Shown: positions 7,646 through 16,277, numbered from the stretch's first letter. The stretch: DNA of 64,000 bases from Candidatus Dormiibacterota bacterium (GCA_035544955.1 DASZZN010000041.1:1-64000), one strand, 5' to 3'. The notes: generated by a model from the sequence alone, not told the origin. Numbers and translations: made by a program.

Positions 7646-7907
7646 AGAAAATAGAAATGCGACCTGACGTTACGGTTTACAACTCGCCGGTGTTATCCAG
7701 CGAGCCTTCATCCCGCCGCCCAGTCCAAGCCCTTGCGGGCCGGACCTTCGTCGCCGGCAGAACCGGTCGTCTTGCGACAACCGACTCCCCAGCCCTTGCG
7801 GGCCAGGCCCTCGGGCCTCACGGCTCGAGAGTGAGAACCTTGCGGTCCCCTCGCCAGCAACCGATCAGAGTCGTTTCCTTCTCTGACTGGCTTTCTGACA
7901 GGTCGCA
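7646..7907 (-). ncRNA. Structured RNA, copy B (unrecognised class)
   Basis: About 250 nt, longer relative of copy A. On the minus strand the 5' end (7899-7907) pairs perfectly over 9 bp with the 3' end (7658-7666), followed by a U-rich tract (7646-7657) that may end the transcript. Hairpins, in plus coordinates: 7864-7870/7881-7887 with a GGAAAC loop; 7833-7850, 7791-7804, 7764-7783 and 7722-7746, all capped by GCAA; and 7683-7690/7697-7704. The 7864 stem and its copy-A partner differ at most paired positions yet both pair fully, while their loops (AAGGAAACGA) and the flanking CUGUCAGAAAGCCAG are identical. Both flanking protein genes are on the plus strand, so on this strand it is a free-standing RNA. 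I cannot place it in a known family. Confidence 0.65.
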
Positions 7908-8124
7908 GGTGGAACTCTACGCACCCACCTGATAAGCCGCAATACGGAACGTTTGTTTACGAACAGCCGCTCGTTTTTCTTCATGCCGCCGAGACAGCCG
8001 GGGTATCAAGTCGTAACGGGACTTGTAAGAAGCCGTGATCGAGTTTGACCCTCAGGAACCTTACCGTTTGCGTTATCTGCAGTAGGGAGTAGGCCTCTCG
8101 GCGACTGACCCCAAGGAAGAACGG
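7908..8124 (+). other. Leader region upstream of the TadE-like operon
   Basis: 217 bp without a gene. It contains the start side of RNA B (including a hairpin AGGTGG at 7907-7912 with CCACCT at 7925-7930) and, on the plus strand, a 6-bp hairpin CAAGTC/GACTTG with loop GTAACGG at about 8007-8025. A Shine-Dalgarno-like AAGGAAG lies just before the ATG at 8125. The promoter of the TadE-like operon should be here but no convincing -35/-10 pair stands out. Confidence 0.3.
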
Positions 8125-8715
8125 ATGACACCCACCGTGTTAAATCAACGCGCCCCGGCCGGGGCCCAGCAACTGGGTCGCCGGCGAGCCAGGCCTGGTC
8201 AGGGGACTGCCGAATTCGCCCTCTGCGCGCCCATCGCGCTGATCCTGCTACTCGGCATCGTCGAGGCCGGCTTCTTGATGTTCGGCGTAGGCACTTCTGC
8301 CTATGCCACCGGAGAAGCCGCGCGTGTCGGCGCCGAAGCCGGCAACGCGGCGAACGCCGACATGCAGGTGATCGGCACCATCGATGGCACGGGGCTTGGA
8401 CAGAACGGTATCGTCCAGGTGACCGAGATCGACATCTATCGGCTGATCGAGGACCCCAATACCGGGGCCCTGACGGTCGATACCAACGGCTGTGGGGGCG
8501 GCGGCTGCGTCAACAAGTACGACCTCTTCGGTACCCCCCTGGTCACGCCTGAGCCATGGTCGGCCAGCCTGCGCGACGTGTCCAATGGATCGAGCGACTT
8601 CATGGGCGTCACCATCAAGTACCAGTACGCGTGGAAATCGGGGGCGCTGATCGCCAGCGGTCCGCTCGTCCTCTCGGCGAAGTACTACGTGCGGTTGGAG
8701 CCGCAGACCTACTGA
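8125..8715 (+). CDS. TadE-like pseudopilin-family protein
   Basis: 196 aa. N-terminal RPGQGTAEFALCAPIALILLLGIVEAGFLMFGVG is the TadE signature: a charged head, GxxxxE and one long hydrophobic segment, followed by a Gly/Ala-rich helix (YATGEAARVGAEAGNAANAD). The rest is an extracytoplasmic domain with a CGGGGC pair. TadE proteins are processed by prepilin peptidase and assemble with Flp pili. No tadA, tadZ, rcpA, flp or peptidase gene is in the window, so the secretion machinery must be elsewhere. First of three genes nearly end to end (8125-11121). Confidence 0.8.
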   Translation: MTPTVLNQRAPAGAQQLGRRRARPGQGTAEFALCAPIALILLLGIVEAGFLMFGVGTSAYATGEAARVGAEAGNAANADMQVIGTIDGTGLGQNGIVQVTEIDIYRLIEDPNTGALTVDTNGCGGGGCVNKYDLFGTPLVTPEPWSASLRDVSNGSSDFMGVTIKYQYAWKSGALIASGPLVLSAKYYVRLEPQTY

Positions 8716-8716
8716 G

Positions 8717-9274
8717 ATGCAACGCACATCTGTCACCACGCCGGCAATGGCCCCGCGCCGGAAGCGGGCCCAGTCTCTGGTGGAGCTCGCCGTCACGATC
8801 CCGGTCATGGCTGTCCTCCTGCTAGGCGGGTTCGACTGCACGATGCTGGTCTGGGACAAGCTGGTCGCCAGCTACGCCACGCGCCAGGGAGTGCGACTCG
8901 CCTCCGAACTCGGGGGGCGGCAAACGAACCCGACCGCGACTCAGGCCGCGATCGATAAGAAAATCGTCCGCAACGTGCTGGCGGTGACCAAGACCTGGGG
9001 CTACGGCACCCTGCTGGAACTCGACATCTACGGGGCGACCCGCGCCGACGGCGCCATGCAGGCGAGCGACTACCAGGATCAATTCGACGGCAGCGGCAAC
9101 CCGCTGGGCGGCGGTCAACAGACGTTAACGCTGGAGCGCCGCTATCAGACGCCACCGGACGAGACAGCCATCGGGGTCCGCCTTGTCTGGACATTCACGG
9201 TGCCGGCCGGGACGTTCGGCAACATGACGTTCACCGAGTACTCCGTCATGAAGGTAGCGCCGGTGCTGAACTGA
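8717..9274 (+). CDS. TadE-like pseudopilin-family protein (second)
   Basis: 185 aa, one base after the preceding stop. KRAQSLVELAVTIPVMAVLLLGGFDCTMLVWDKLV is again the TadE head with E and a single membrane segment, followed by ATRQGVRLASELGG. The C-terminal domain ends in a strand-rich region (VRLVWTFTVPAGTFGN). Its stop overlaps the next start (TGATG), indicating translational coupling in a tad-like operon. Confidence 0.75.
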   Translation: MQRTSVTTPAMAPRRKRAQSLVELAVTIPVMAVLLLGGFDCTMLVWDKLVASYATRQGVRLASELGGRQTNPTATQAAIDKKIVRNVLAVTKTWGYGTLLELDIYGATRADGAMQASDYQDQFDGSGNPLGGGQQTLTLERRYQTPPDETAIGVRLVWTFTVPAGTFGNMTFTEYSVMKVAPVLN

Positions 9275-11121
9275 TGGGCATCCTGATCCGTCGGCCAAAA
9301 GCAAAGCGCGGCCAGGCCATCGTGCTGATGGCCCTGATGCTCATGTTTGTGCTCGCCGGCGGTGTCGGGCTGGGCGTCGATGCCCTGATCGGCTACGTTC
9401 AGAGCCTGGCGGCTGAGCGCGCCGCTGCCGCGGCCGCGCTGGCGGGCGTCGTGTACATGCCCAACCAGTTCACGTCCCCGCCCGTGAACAACGCCACCGA
9501 AAAGGCGCTCGCCATCGCCAAGCAAAACGGCTTCGACACCGCCGATGTCGCCAATGCGATCGGCGTCGATCCGGAACGGGTCCTGATCCCCGGCAGCAAT
9601 CCGCCTGCCTATTACGCAAACAAGTTCCAGGTGACGGTCACCAAGCGCGTCCAGGTTTATTTCATGCAGCTGCTCGGCTTCAACACCTACATGGTCTCGC
9701 GGACGGCGATCGCCACCTACCTGCCGCCGATCACGCTGGGCCAGCCAGGCGGGCAGATCGGCGCGACGACCTCGCAGCTCGGAACTGCCAACAACTACTA
9801 CTTCATGCGCACCGAGGGATGGGGCGTCGATCGCCAGCAGGGCGACGCCTTCACGCCGAACCCGGCTTACGAGTTCAACGCCCCCCTTAACCCGCCATCG
9901 ACCGACGTCCACCAGATCAGCGCCGCGCAGGGCAGCGAGCCGGCGGACGGCTCGCTACCGGCCCGCGGCGGCTACAACTACCTGATCACGATCCCCTCGG
10001 GCGGTGGCTACATCCAGATCTACAACGCGGCCTTTGCCCCCGACGGGGGTCCAAACGGCTCGTCCGGGCCGCACAACAACTGCGACAACGTCAAGCCGAT
10101 GGTGTGCTCCAGCGGTGGCAGCTATTACCTGCACGAGGAGGACAGCATTACGGACTTCACCAACACGCAGCTCTTCTCGGCGAATCGCTACACGCTCTTC
10201 TCGATCACCAACCAGTTCATCCGGTCGACTGACGTGAAGCTCACCCAGACGACGGTTTATCCAATCGACGCAACGAACTGGAATGCGAACCCGCCGCGGT
10301 ACAAGAACGTGAACAGTGGCGCGATCATCACCCAGACGTACGACGCGCAAGGCAACCCGACGAACATGTCGATCTACCACAACTGGATCGACGTGCCGAC
10401 CTACAGCGGCACCAACGACAGCGGCCTGGTCAGCCTCAACCAGTACGGCAACCCCGGCTCCTACCTGACCGGCGGGATGCTGGTCGCCGGTACCTACCGG
10501 CTCCGGGTCGACAACCTCGAGCACGACGGCGACATGCCCGGTAATCAGCCGAATGCCTCGCATAAGGCCTATGCGGTTCGCGTGCTGGACTCCAACCGCA
10601 ACCTGTGCACGACCAGCTGCTCGCTCGGGGCCTGGAACGACATGTCCTGGTACACGCCGATTGCGACCCAGACCTTCAAGTTGCCGCTCTTCCAGCTCCC
10701 GCCCTACTACGCCGGCAAGACCGTGACCGTCGACATCTGGGACCCGGGCGATATCTCGGGCGCGGGCAACGTCTACATCGACATCATCGACCCGGTCACG
10801 AACGCGATCGCGACCTCGGCGACCGGGGTCAAGATCTACGACCTGGGCGTCCAGCGTAGCAATGCCGGCACGCTGATCAGCGCACCCGGCAATACTCAGG
10901 CAACCGTCCTGGCGACTAGCAACAACACGGTCTACTACAACGGGCATTGGCTTCATTTCGAGATCCCGGTCGCCTCGACCTGGAACCCCGGCAACAACCC
11001 GGCGAACTGGTGGTGGTCGCTCCAATATCGGACCAACCTGGCCAATGGCTCGGTGGCGATCGACACGGTCACCGTCGCGGTCGGCATGAAGGGTAACCCG
11101 GCGCACTTGCTCCAGGGCTAA
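9274..11121 (+). CDS. TadG-like surface protein with large extracellular domain
   Basis: 615 aa. KRGQAIVLMALMLMFVLAGGVGLGVDALIGYVQSLAAERAAAAAALAGV resembles the N-terminus of TadG/Flp-pilus assembly proteins: one membrane segment then an Ala-rich helix. The remaining 500 residues are Asn/Thr/Gly/Tyr-rich, beta-looking and low in charge, with a CDNVKPMVCSSGG Cys pair, consistent with an exposed beta-sandwich domain; I recognise no enzyme motif. Third gene of the TadE-like operon. It ends head to head with mntP (11122), leaving no room for an intergenic terminator. Confidence 0.6.
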   Translation: MGILIRRPKAKRGQAIVLMALMLMFVLAGGVGLGVDALIGYVQSLAAERAAAAAALAGVVYMPNQFTSPPVNNATEKALAIAKQNGFDTADVANAIGVDPERVLIPGSNPPAYYANKFQVTVTKRVQVYFMQLLGFNTYMVSRTAIATYLPPITLGQPGGQIGATTSQLGTANNYYFMRTEGWGVDRQQGDAFTPNPAYEFNAPLNPPSTDVHQISAAQGSEPADGSLPARGGYNYLITIPSGGGYIQIYNAAFAPDGGPNGSSGPHNNCDNVKPMVCSSGGSYYLHEEDSITDFTNTQLFSANRYTLFSITNQFIRSTDVKLTQTTVYPIDATNWNANPPRYKNVNSGAIITQTYDAQGNPTNMSIYHNWIDVPTYSGTNDSGLVSLNQYGNPGSYLTGGMLVAGTYRLRVDNLEHDGDMPGNQPNASHKAYAVRVLDSNRNLCTTSCSLGAWNDMSWYTPIATQTFKLPLFQLPPYYAGKTVTVDIWDPGDISGAGNVYIDIIDPVTNAIATSATGVKIYDLGVQRSNAGTLISAPGNTQATVLATSNNTVYYNGHWLHFEIPVASTWNPGNNPANWWWSLQYRTNLANGSVAIDTVTVAVGMKGNPAHLLQG

Positions 11122-11688
11122 TTAATGCCCGGCGAGCAAACGCTGTCCTAAGAGGACGACGCCCAAGGCGGCCAGCACGACGCCCGCCAGCTGCTCGGCC
11201 CGCTCGCGGACGACTTCGCCAATCTGCGTTCCCAGCCGAAGCCCAGCCTGCGTCACGATCAGCGTCTGGATGCCGATCAGCGCGATCACCAGCACAACCG
11301 GGAAACGCAGCAATCCCAGGGTGAACCCGATCGCCAGTTCGTCGAGGCTGATGCTGATGCCCAGCCCGATCGCCGCCAGCCCACGGGTCCGAGCCAGCAA
11401 TCCAACGCGCTCGGATTCGTCACGTTCATCATGTCGCGGCCAGAGCATGAAGACGCCAAGCCCAATCAGGATGGCGATCGCGACGTAGTCGGCAGCCTTT
11501 CCCACGACGTTGCCGGCGACGGCCCCCAGCACGATGCCGACCACCGGCATGCCCATCTCGAACGCCGTAAAGAGGACCGTGACCCGGATCCGGTCCTGGC
11601 GCGTGAGTCCGGTCATGCCAAGCGCGGCCGCGATGGCAAACGTATCGAGCCCCAGCGGGACCACCAGGCCGACGAGCGTGGGCCACAT
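11122..11688 (-). CDS. MntP-like (DUF204) manganese efflux pump family protein
   Basis: 188 aa, the usual family length, six hydrophobic segments in two related halves. Each half carries the acidic membrane motif of MntP: VPLGLDTFAIAAALG near the start and ISISLDELAIGFTLG after the middle. MntP proteins export Mn2+ from the cytoplasm. The upstream yybP-ykoY type leader that often controls such genes is not visible: the start is only 25 bp from the divergent nucleoside phosphorylase gene. Confidence 0.8.
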   Translation of the reverse strand: MWPTLVGLVVPLGLDTFAIAAALGMTGLTRQDRIRVTVLFTAFEMGMPVVGIVLGAVAGNVVGKAADYVAIAILIGLGVFMLWPRHDERDESERVGLLARTRGLAAIGLGISISLDELAIGFTLGLLRFPVVLVIALIGIQTLIVTQAGLRLGTQIGEVVRERAEQLAGVVLAALGVVLLGQRLLAGH

Positions 11689-11712
11689 CGCGCATCATTA
11701 AACGCCAGAGCC

Positions 11713-13023
11713 GTGACCGCGATCGATGTCATCCGAGACAAGCGCGATGGCCGGGTCCTTAGCGACGACGCCATTGAGTTCATCGTGCGCGGCGCCACCG
11801 ACGGATCGATCCCGGACTACCAGCTGGCCGCCTGGCTGATGGCGGTGCGCCTCAACGGCATGACGGACGCCGAGACCAAGACGCTGACGCTGGCCATGGC
11901 GGCCAGTGGGCGCCAGCTCGATCTCGCATCGATCCCCGGCCGCAAAGTCGACAAGCACTCCACAGGCGGCGTCGGCGACAAGGCCACGTTGGTGGTCGCA
12001 CCGCTGGTCGCCGCCGCCGGCATCCCGGTGGCGAAACTCTCGGGACGCGCCCTGGGCCACAGCGGAGGCACGCTCGACAAGCTCGAGTCCATCCCCGGCT
12101 TCAACGTGGATCTTTCTATCGACGACTTCATCGACCAGGTCCGGCGCATCGGCATCGCGATCGCCGGGCAGACCGCCGATATGGTCCCCGCGGACAAAGT
12201 CTTCTATGCCTTGCGCGACGCCACGGCCACGGTGGACTCCGTGCCGTTGATCGCGAGCAGCGTCATGAGCAAGAAGCTGGCCGCGGGCGCCGATGCCATC
12301 GTGCTCGATGTCAAGTGCGGCCGCGGTGCCTTTGTCGCGACGCTCGAGGCGGCCGAGGCACTGGCTCGGGCGCTGGTGGCGATCGGCGCCAACGCCGGAC
12401 GCGAGACCGTCGCCTACGTCACCGACATGGAGCAGCCCCTTGGGCGCGCGGTGGGCAACGCGCTCGAAGTCCGCGAGGCGATCGAGACGCTGTCGGCACG
12501 TGGCCCCTCGGACCTGGAAGCCCTCAGTCTTCGGCTGGGAAACGAGATGCTCCGCATGGCCGGCGCAGAAACGACCGATCTCAAGCGCCTGATCTCCGAC
12601 GGAGCCGCGTTACGCAAGTTCGCGCAACTCGTCGAAGCGCAGTCGGGCGATCCACGGGTCGTCGACGACCTGGCGCGCCTGCCAACCGCCCCGGTCCAGC
12701 GGCCAGTTGCTGCGAGCCAATCGGGCCAGGTGGCCGCGATCGATGCGCTGGAGATCGCGCTCGCGGCCAAATCCCTCGGGGCGGGCCGCGACCGGAAAGA
12801 TGCGGCGATCGACCTCGCGGTGGGCATCGTGCTGCAAAAGAAAGTTGGCGATGCCGTCCAGCGCGGCGAGCCAGTGGCGACCGTCCACGCCCGCACCGAG
12901 GAGGCGGCGCAACAGGTTGCGACCCGCGTTGCGGGGGCCTTCCGCGTAACGGCATCGGCGCGGCCTCGACCGTTGCTGTTGCGACGGATCAGCGCGTCCG
13001 GTACCGAGCGGCTCGACACGTAA
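11713..13023 (+). CDS. pdp: Pyrimidine-nucleoside / thymidine phosphorylase
   Basis: 436 aa from the GTG at 11713 (a much longer upstream frame has no homologous look). It catalyses phosphorolysis of thymidine/uridine to base plus (deoxy)ribose-1-phosphate. Domains: glycosyltransferase family-3 N-terminal helical domain (VIRDKRDGRVLSDDAIEFIVRG, LMAVRLNGMTDAET), the phosphate-binding KHSTGGVGDK at residues 81-90, GRALGHSGGTLDKLESIPG, and VLDVKCGRGAF; a C-terminal PYNP-type domain ends the protein (GIVLQKKVGDAVQRGEPVATVHA). Starts the nucleoside salvage run that continues with udp and upp. Confidence 0.92.
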   Translation: MTAIDVIRDKRDGRVLSDDAIEFIVRGATDGSIPDYQLAAWLMAVRLNGMTDAETKTLTLAMAASGRQLDLASIPGRKVDKHSTGGVGDKATLVVAPLVAAAGIPVAKLSGRALGHSGGTLDKLESIPGFNVDLSIDDFIDQVRRIGIAIAGQTADMVPADKVFYALRDATATVDSVPLIASSVMSKKLAAGADAIVLDVKCGRGAFVATLEAAEALARALVAIGANAGRETVAYVTDMEQPLGRAVGNALEVREAIETLSARGPSDLEALSLRLGNEMLRMAGAETTDLKRLISDGAALRKFAQLVEAQSGDPRVVDDLARLPTAPVQRPVAASQSGQVAAIDALEIALAAKSLGAGRDRKDAAIDLAVGIVLQKKVGDAVQRGEPVATVHARTEEAAQQVATRVAGAFRVTASARPRPLLLRRISASGTERLDT

Positions 13024-13029
13024 CGCCGG

Positions 13030-13512
13030 ATGCAACGCGCTGGGCCGATGCTGAGCCACGTGGGCAAGCAGTCGGGTCAGTCCATGATCGCGATCTTCCT
13101 CGGTCTGTCCGTCCTGTTCGGGGCCGGCGTTGCCACGCTCCAACTCGCCGGTCTGGGCCTTCGCTCGTGGCAGCTCCAAGAGGCCGCCACGGCCGGTGCC
13201 ACGACGCTGGCCCACGGCCTGCGCGTCGGCGATCCGAACAGCGAACCCTGCTGGCAGGCCGCGGACGGTCTGCTGCGGCCCGCGGCCTACTCGGAGGCGG
13301 AGACCTGCCGGGCCATCGTGGCACACCTCAGCAACCTCGATCCAGGACTCGCGACGGTCCGCGTCAAGCAAGCGCTTCCCAACGCGGAGGGCCGGCCCTC
13401 CCGGTTCACCGTTGCCATCACGTACAAAGATCCCGTGACCTCTCCCCTGCTGCGGCTGCTGCTCGGTCCGACCTTCACGAGCACCAGCGAAGCCACGGTC
13501 GCCGGCCAGTAA
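13030..13512 (+). CDS. TadE/TadG-like small membrane-anchored protein
   Basis: 160 aa. KQSGQSMIAIFLGLSVLFGAGVATLQLAGLGLRSWQLQEAATAGATTLAHGL has the same layout as the TadE-type genes at 8.1-9.3 kb: GQ head, one membrane segment, then an Ala/Gly helix. A short extracytoplasmic domain with two Cys follows. It lies between two nucleoside phosphorylase genes, 6 bp after the first, so it is co-transcribed with them although its role seems unrelated. Function unknown. Confidence 0.6.
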   Translation: MQRAGPMLSHVGKQSGQSMIAIFLGLSVLFGAGVATLQLAGLGLRSWQLQEAATAGATTLAHGLRVGDPNSEPCWQAADGLLRPAAYSEAETCRAIVAHLSNLDPGLATVRVKQALPNAEGRPSRFTVAITYKDPVTSPLLRLLLGPTFTSTSEATVAGQ

Positions 13513-13534
13513 ACCGCGTAAACTCACGTCGGCA

Positions 13535-14290
13535 ATGGGGGATTTGCAGTACCACATCCGCTGCAAACCTGGCGATGTCGGCGCGGTCGTCCTTCTCCCC
13601 GGCGATCCCGGTCGGGTGGAGCCGATCGCCCGGCTGCTCGACAGTCCCCGGCTGATCGCGCGGAACCGCGAGTACACGACCTACACCGGGACGCTCGACG
13701 GCCGCGCGGTCTCGGTCTGCTCGACCGGCATCGGCTCACCGTCGACGGCGATCGCCGTCGAGGAGCTCGCCGCGATCGGAGCGACGACGTTCATCCGCGT
13801 AGGCACCACTGGGTCGATTCAGAAGGACGTGCATTTCTCCGACCTGGTGATCGCCACGGCCGCGGTGCGCGATGAAGGGACGACCCCCAGCTACGTGCCG
13901 ATGAGCTATCCGGCGGTGGCCGACTTCGAGCTGCTATCCGCGCTGGTCGCCGCCGCGCGCGACGCGAACCAGCGGGCCCACGCCGGGATTGTCCGGAGTC
14001 ACGACGCGCTCTATACCGACCTGCACGCGGCTCGGATGCCCCGCCGTGAGGAATTGGAAGGCGCTCTCAAGGTCTGGCATCGGGCGCGGGTGCTCTGCAA
14101 CGACATGGAGTCGTCGACGATCTTCGTCATCTGCGCCCTGCTCAATCTCCGTGGCGGCTCGGTCCTGACCGTTGTCAACGAGCCCGGCGAAGAAGCGATC
14201 GATCCGACACGGGTCGCGGCGCTCGACCTGACGCCGATGTTCAAAGTGGCGCTGGGCGCCGCACGCCAGCTGGCGCCGCTGAAGGCCTGA
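13535..14290 (+). CDS. udp: Uridine phosphorylase
   Basis: 251 aa, typical family length. NP-I fold enzyme converting uridine and phosphate to uracil and ribose-1-phosphate. Motifs: VVLLPGDPGRVEPIARLL (phosphate loop), VSVCSTGIGSPSTAIAVEEL, FIRVGTTGSIQ (signature of the PNP/UDP family), HDALYTDL, and VLCNDMESSTIFVICAL where the Met-Glu pair contacts ribose. Its product uracil would feed upp two genes downstream. Confidence 0.9.
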   Translation: MGDLQYHIRCKPGDVGAVVLLPGDPGRVEPIARLLDSPRLIARNREYTTYTGTLDGRAVSVCSTGIGSPSTAIAVEELAAIGATTFIRVGTTGSIQKDVHFSDLVIATAAVRDEGTTPSYVPMSYPAVADFELLSALVAAARDANQRAHAGIVRSHDALYTDLHAARMPRREELEGALKVWHRARVLCNDMESSTIFVICALLNLRGGSVLTVVNEPGEEAIDPTRVAALDLTPMFKVALGAARQLAPLKA

Positions 14291-14650
14291 ATGGATGTTG
14301 GTAAAACGCTGAAGGTGCGTAATAGTCTCGAGTGGCGTCGCTGGCTGGCGAAGCACCACGCCGACACGAAAGAAATCTGGCTCGTCTATTACAAGAAGGC
14401 GTCAGGCAAGTCCGGCATCACCTACGAAGAGTCGGTCCTGGAAGGGGTCGCCTACGGCTGGATCGAGGGGCAGAACAAATCGATCGACGAGGACACCTAC
14501 GCGGCCAGGTTCACGCCCCGCCGGCCTAAGAGCAACTGGTCGGCCTCGAACATCGCCCGCGCCAGGAAGCTCCTCGCCGAGGGCCGCATGGCTGAGCCGG
14601 GTCTTGCCACGTTGCCGCCAGAAATCGAAGTCCGGGTGGGGGCCAAATGA
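14291..14650 (+). CDS. YdeI/OmpD-associated family protein
   Basis: 119 aa, beginning directly at the udp stop (TGAATG) and overlapping upp by 4 nt (ATGA). It carries the family features LEWRRWLAKHHADTKEIWLVYYKK, ITYEESVLEGVAYGWIEGQNKSID and FTPRRPKSNWSASN. The family is widespread and of uncertain biochemical role. Its position between udp and upp ties its translation to nucleoside salvage but gives no direct function. Confidence 0.8.
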   Translation: MDVGKTLKVRNSLEWRRWLAKHHADTKEIWLVYYKKASGKSGITYEESVLEGVAYGWIEGQNKSIDEDTYAARFTPRRPKSNWSASNIARARKLLAEGRMAEPGLATLPPEIEVRVGAK

Positions 14651-15267
14651 CCCTGCACGTCGTCGAGCATCCGCTGGTCGCGCATTACCTGACGCGCCTG
14701 CGCGACCGGGACACGACGCCCGATGAGTTTCGCGAGGCGTCCGACAAGATCATCACGTTGCTGCTGTATGAGGCGACACGCGATCTTCGAACCCGCGATT
14801 TCTCCATCGAGACGCCACTCGAAAAGACGCAGGGGCATGCGATCGGCGATCGGGTCGTCGCCGTGCCAATTCTTCGGGCCGGCTTGGGCCTGGTGGGCCC
14901 AGTGCTCGAGCTGCTGCCCCAAGTGACGGTCGGCTACATCGGCTTGGAGCGCGACGAGCGGACCGCCGTCGCCTCCCGCTACTACGTCAAGCTGCCGCCC
15001 GATATCGCCGGCAAGTCCGTCATGATCCTCGACCCGATGCTGGCCACCGGTGGAACGGCGACCAAGGCCGTCGAGATCATGAAGGAATACCACCCCGCAA
15101 GCGTTCGCCTAGTGTGCGTCGTGGCCGCTCCCGAGGGGATCCAGGCGCTGCAGGCAGCGCACCCGGACGTCCAGATCTTCACGGCGGCGCGGGACCGCGA
15201 GCTGAACGCCCAGAAGTACATCCTGCCCGGCCTGGGCGACTACGGCGATCGCCTCTTCGGTACCTGA
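14647..15267 (+). CDS. upp: Uracil phosphoribosyltransferase
   Basis: 206 aa, normal length. It converts uracil and PRPP to UMP in the cytoplasm. VVAVPILRAGLGLVGPVLELLP, YIGLERDE, YYVKLPPDIAGKSVMILDPMLATGGTATKAVE (PRPP loop at residues 129-138) and the C-terminal KYILPGLGDYGDRLFGT are diagnostic. Its TGA overlaps a CTG that is the only sensible start for the binding-protein gene that follows. Confidence 0.95.
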   Translation: MTLHVVEHPLVAHYLTRLRDRDTTPDEFREASDKIITLLLYEATRDLRTRDFSIETPLEKTQGHAIGDRVVAVPILRAGLGLVGPVLELLPQVTVGYIGLERDERTAVASRYYVKLPPDIAGKSVMILDPMLATGGTATKAVEIMKEYHPASVRLVCVVAAPEGIQALQAAHPDVQIFTAARDRELNAQKYILPGLGDYGDRLFGT

Positions 15268-16277
15268 CTGCCAGCATCTTGCTGCTCGTCGTCTCGATGC
15301 TGCTGCTCGTGCAGGCGGGTGCCAGCGGGACCCGTCAGACGCTGGTCCCCTCCCCCAGCGGGACGCCAGGCTGCGCCCCGATGTTTCGCGTTGCCTTCGT
15401 GGCGGACGTCGCCGGGCTTCGGTCTTCTGTCGATGCCGCCGGTTGGCGGGGCGTCAACCAGGCCCTTCGCCAGATCGCGTGCGGCCGCGCCGAGCTGGCC
15501 TTACCGGGGCGTCCGTCCGAGTACCGGCGCATGTTGCAGGCGTATCCCGGATATGACCTGGTGATCGCGGGCAGCTTCTTGCTCACCGACCCGGTCGTCG
15601 ACGTGGCCCGGGCCAATCCAACCCGGCACTTCTTGCTGGTCGATCCGATCGTGATGCCACCGGATGTGCCGAACCTGGCGGTTCTGACGTTTCGATCGGA
15701 CCAGGCGGCGTTCCTCGCCGGCGCCCTGGCGGGCATGATGACCCAGACCGGCGTCGTCGCCGGTGTCTACGGTCCGCAGGGCACCATGGATGTCACCAAC
15801 CGAGCGGGCTTCGAGCATGGCGCCCGCTATGCCAGGCCAGGCGTTCGGGTGCTCGGTGCCTACCAGCCGGCCGGCGGCGCGCCCTATGAAGATCCTGCCT
15901 GGGGTGCCGACCAGGCGCGGGCCTTCAGCCAGCAGCACGCCGACATCATCTTTGGCGCCGGTGGCACGACCGGCCAGGGGGCGTTGCTCGGCGCCACGCA
16001 ATCGGGCGCCGCCTGCATCGACGCCGACATCGTCGCGTCCAGCGACCCGGGTTGCTTGCTGGCCAGCAGCACGAAATTCATCGATCGCGGCGTGCAGATG
16101 ACACTGGAAGATGCGATCGCCGGGCCGTGGCGCAGCGGCCTGCGCTCCGTGGGCCTCGCGCAGGGCGCGGTCGGCGTGAGCCTGCGCGCCAGTCCGCGCC
16201 TGACGCCCGAGATTCAGGGGCGCGTGCAAACGATTGCGGACCTGCTGGCTTCCGGGCCGCTGTCAACCGATAGCTAA
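15264..16277 (+). CDS. BMP-family (PnrA-like) nucleoside-binding protein 1
   Basis: 337 aa if started at the CTG (15264) overlapping the upp stop; this gives a plain signal sequence LTASILLLVVSMLLLVQAGA. The first canonical codon is a TTG at 15279. No lipobox Cys follows, unlike the other two binding proteins here, so it would be released or anchored by its signal. Body: MFRVAFVADVAG, AAGWRGVNQALRQI, YDLVIAGSFLLTDPVVDVA, FRSDQAAFLAGALAGMM, VAGVYGP, and FGAGGTTGQGALLG, the last being typical of BMP/PnrA purine-nucleoside receptors. It has no transporter genes of its own on this strand except those from 18584 on, beyond the divergent gene at 16274. Confidence 0.8.
   Translation: MTASILLLVVSMLLLVQAGASGTRQTLVPSPSGTPGCAPMFRVAFVADVAGLRSSVDAAGWRGVNQALRQIACGRAELALPGRPSEYRRMLQAYPGYDLVIAGSFLLTDPVVDVARANPTRHFLLVDPIVMPPDVPNLAVLTFRSDQAAFLAGALAGMMTQTGVVAGVYGPQGTMDVTNRAGFEHGARYARPGVRVLGAYQPAGGAPYEDPAWGADQARAFSQQHADIIFGAGGTTGQGALLGATQSGAACIDADIVASSDPGCLLASSTKFIDRGVQMTLEDAIAGPWRSGLRSVGLAQGAVGVSLRASPRLTPEIQGRVQTIADLLASGPLSTDS

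Noticed and set aside
11431-11712. Long 5' extension of the nucleoside phosphorylase frame
   Set aside because: It overlaps mntP on the other strand and has a composition typical of antisense frames; the family N-terminus begins at the GTG 11713.
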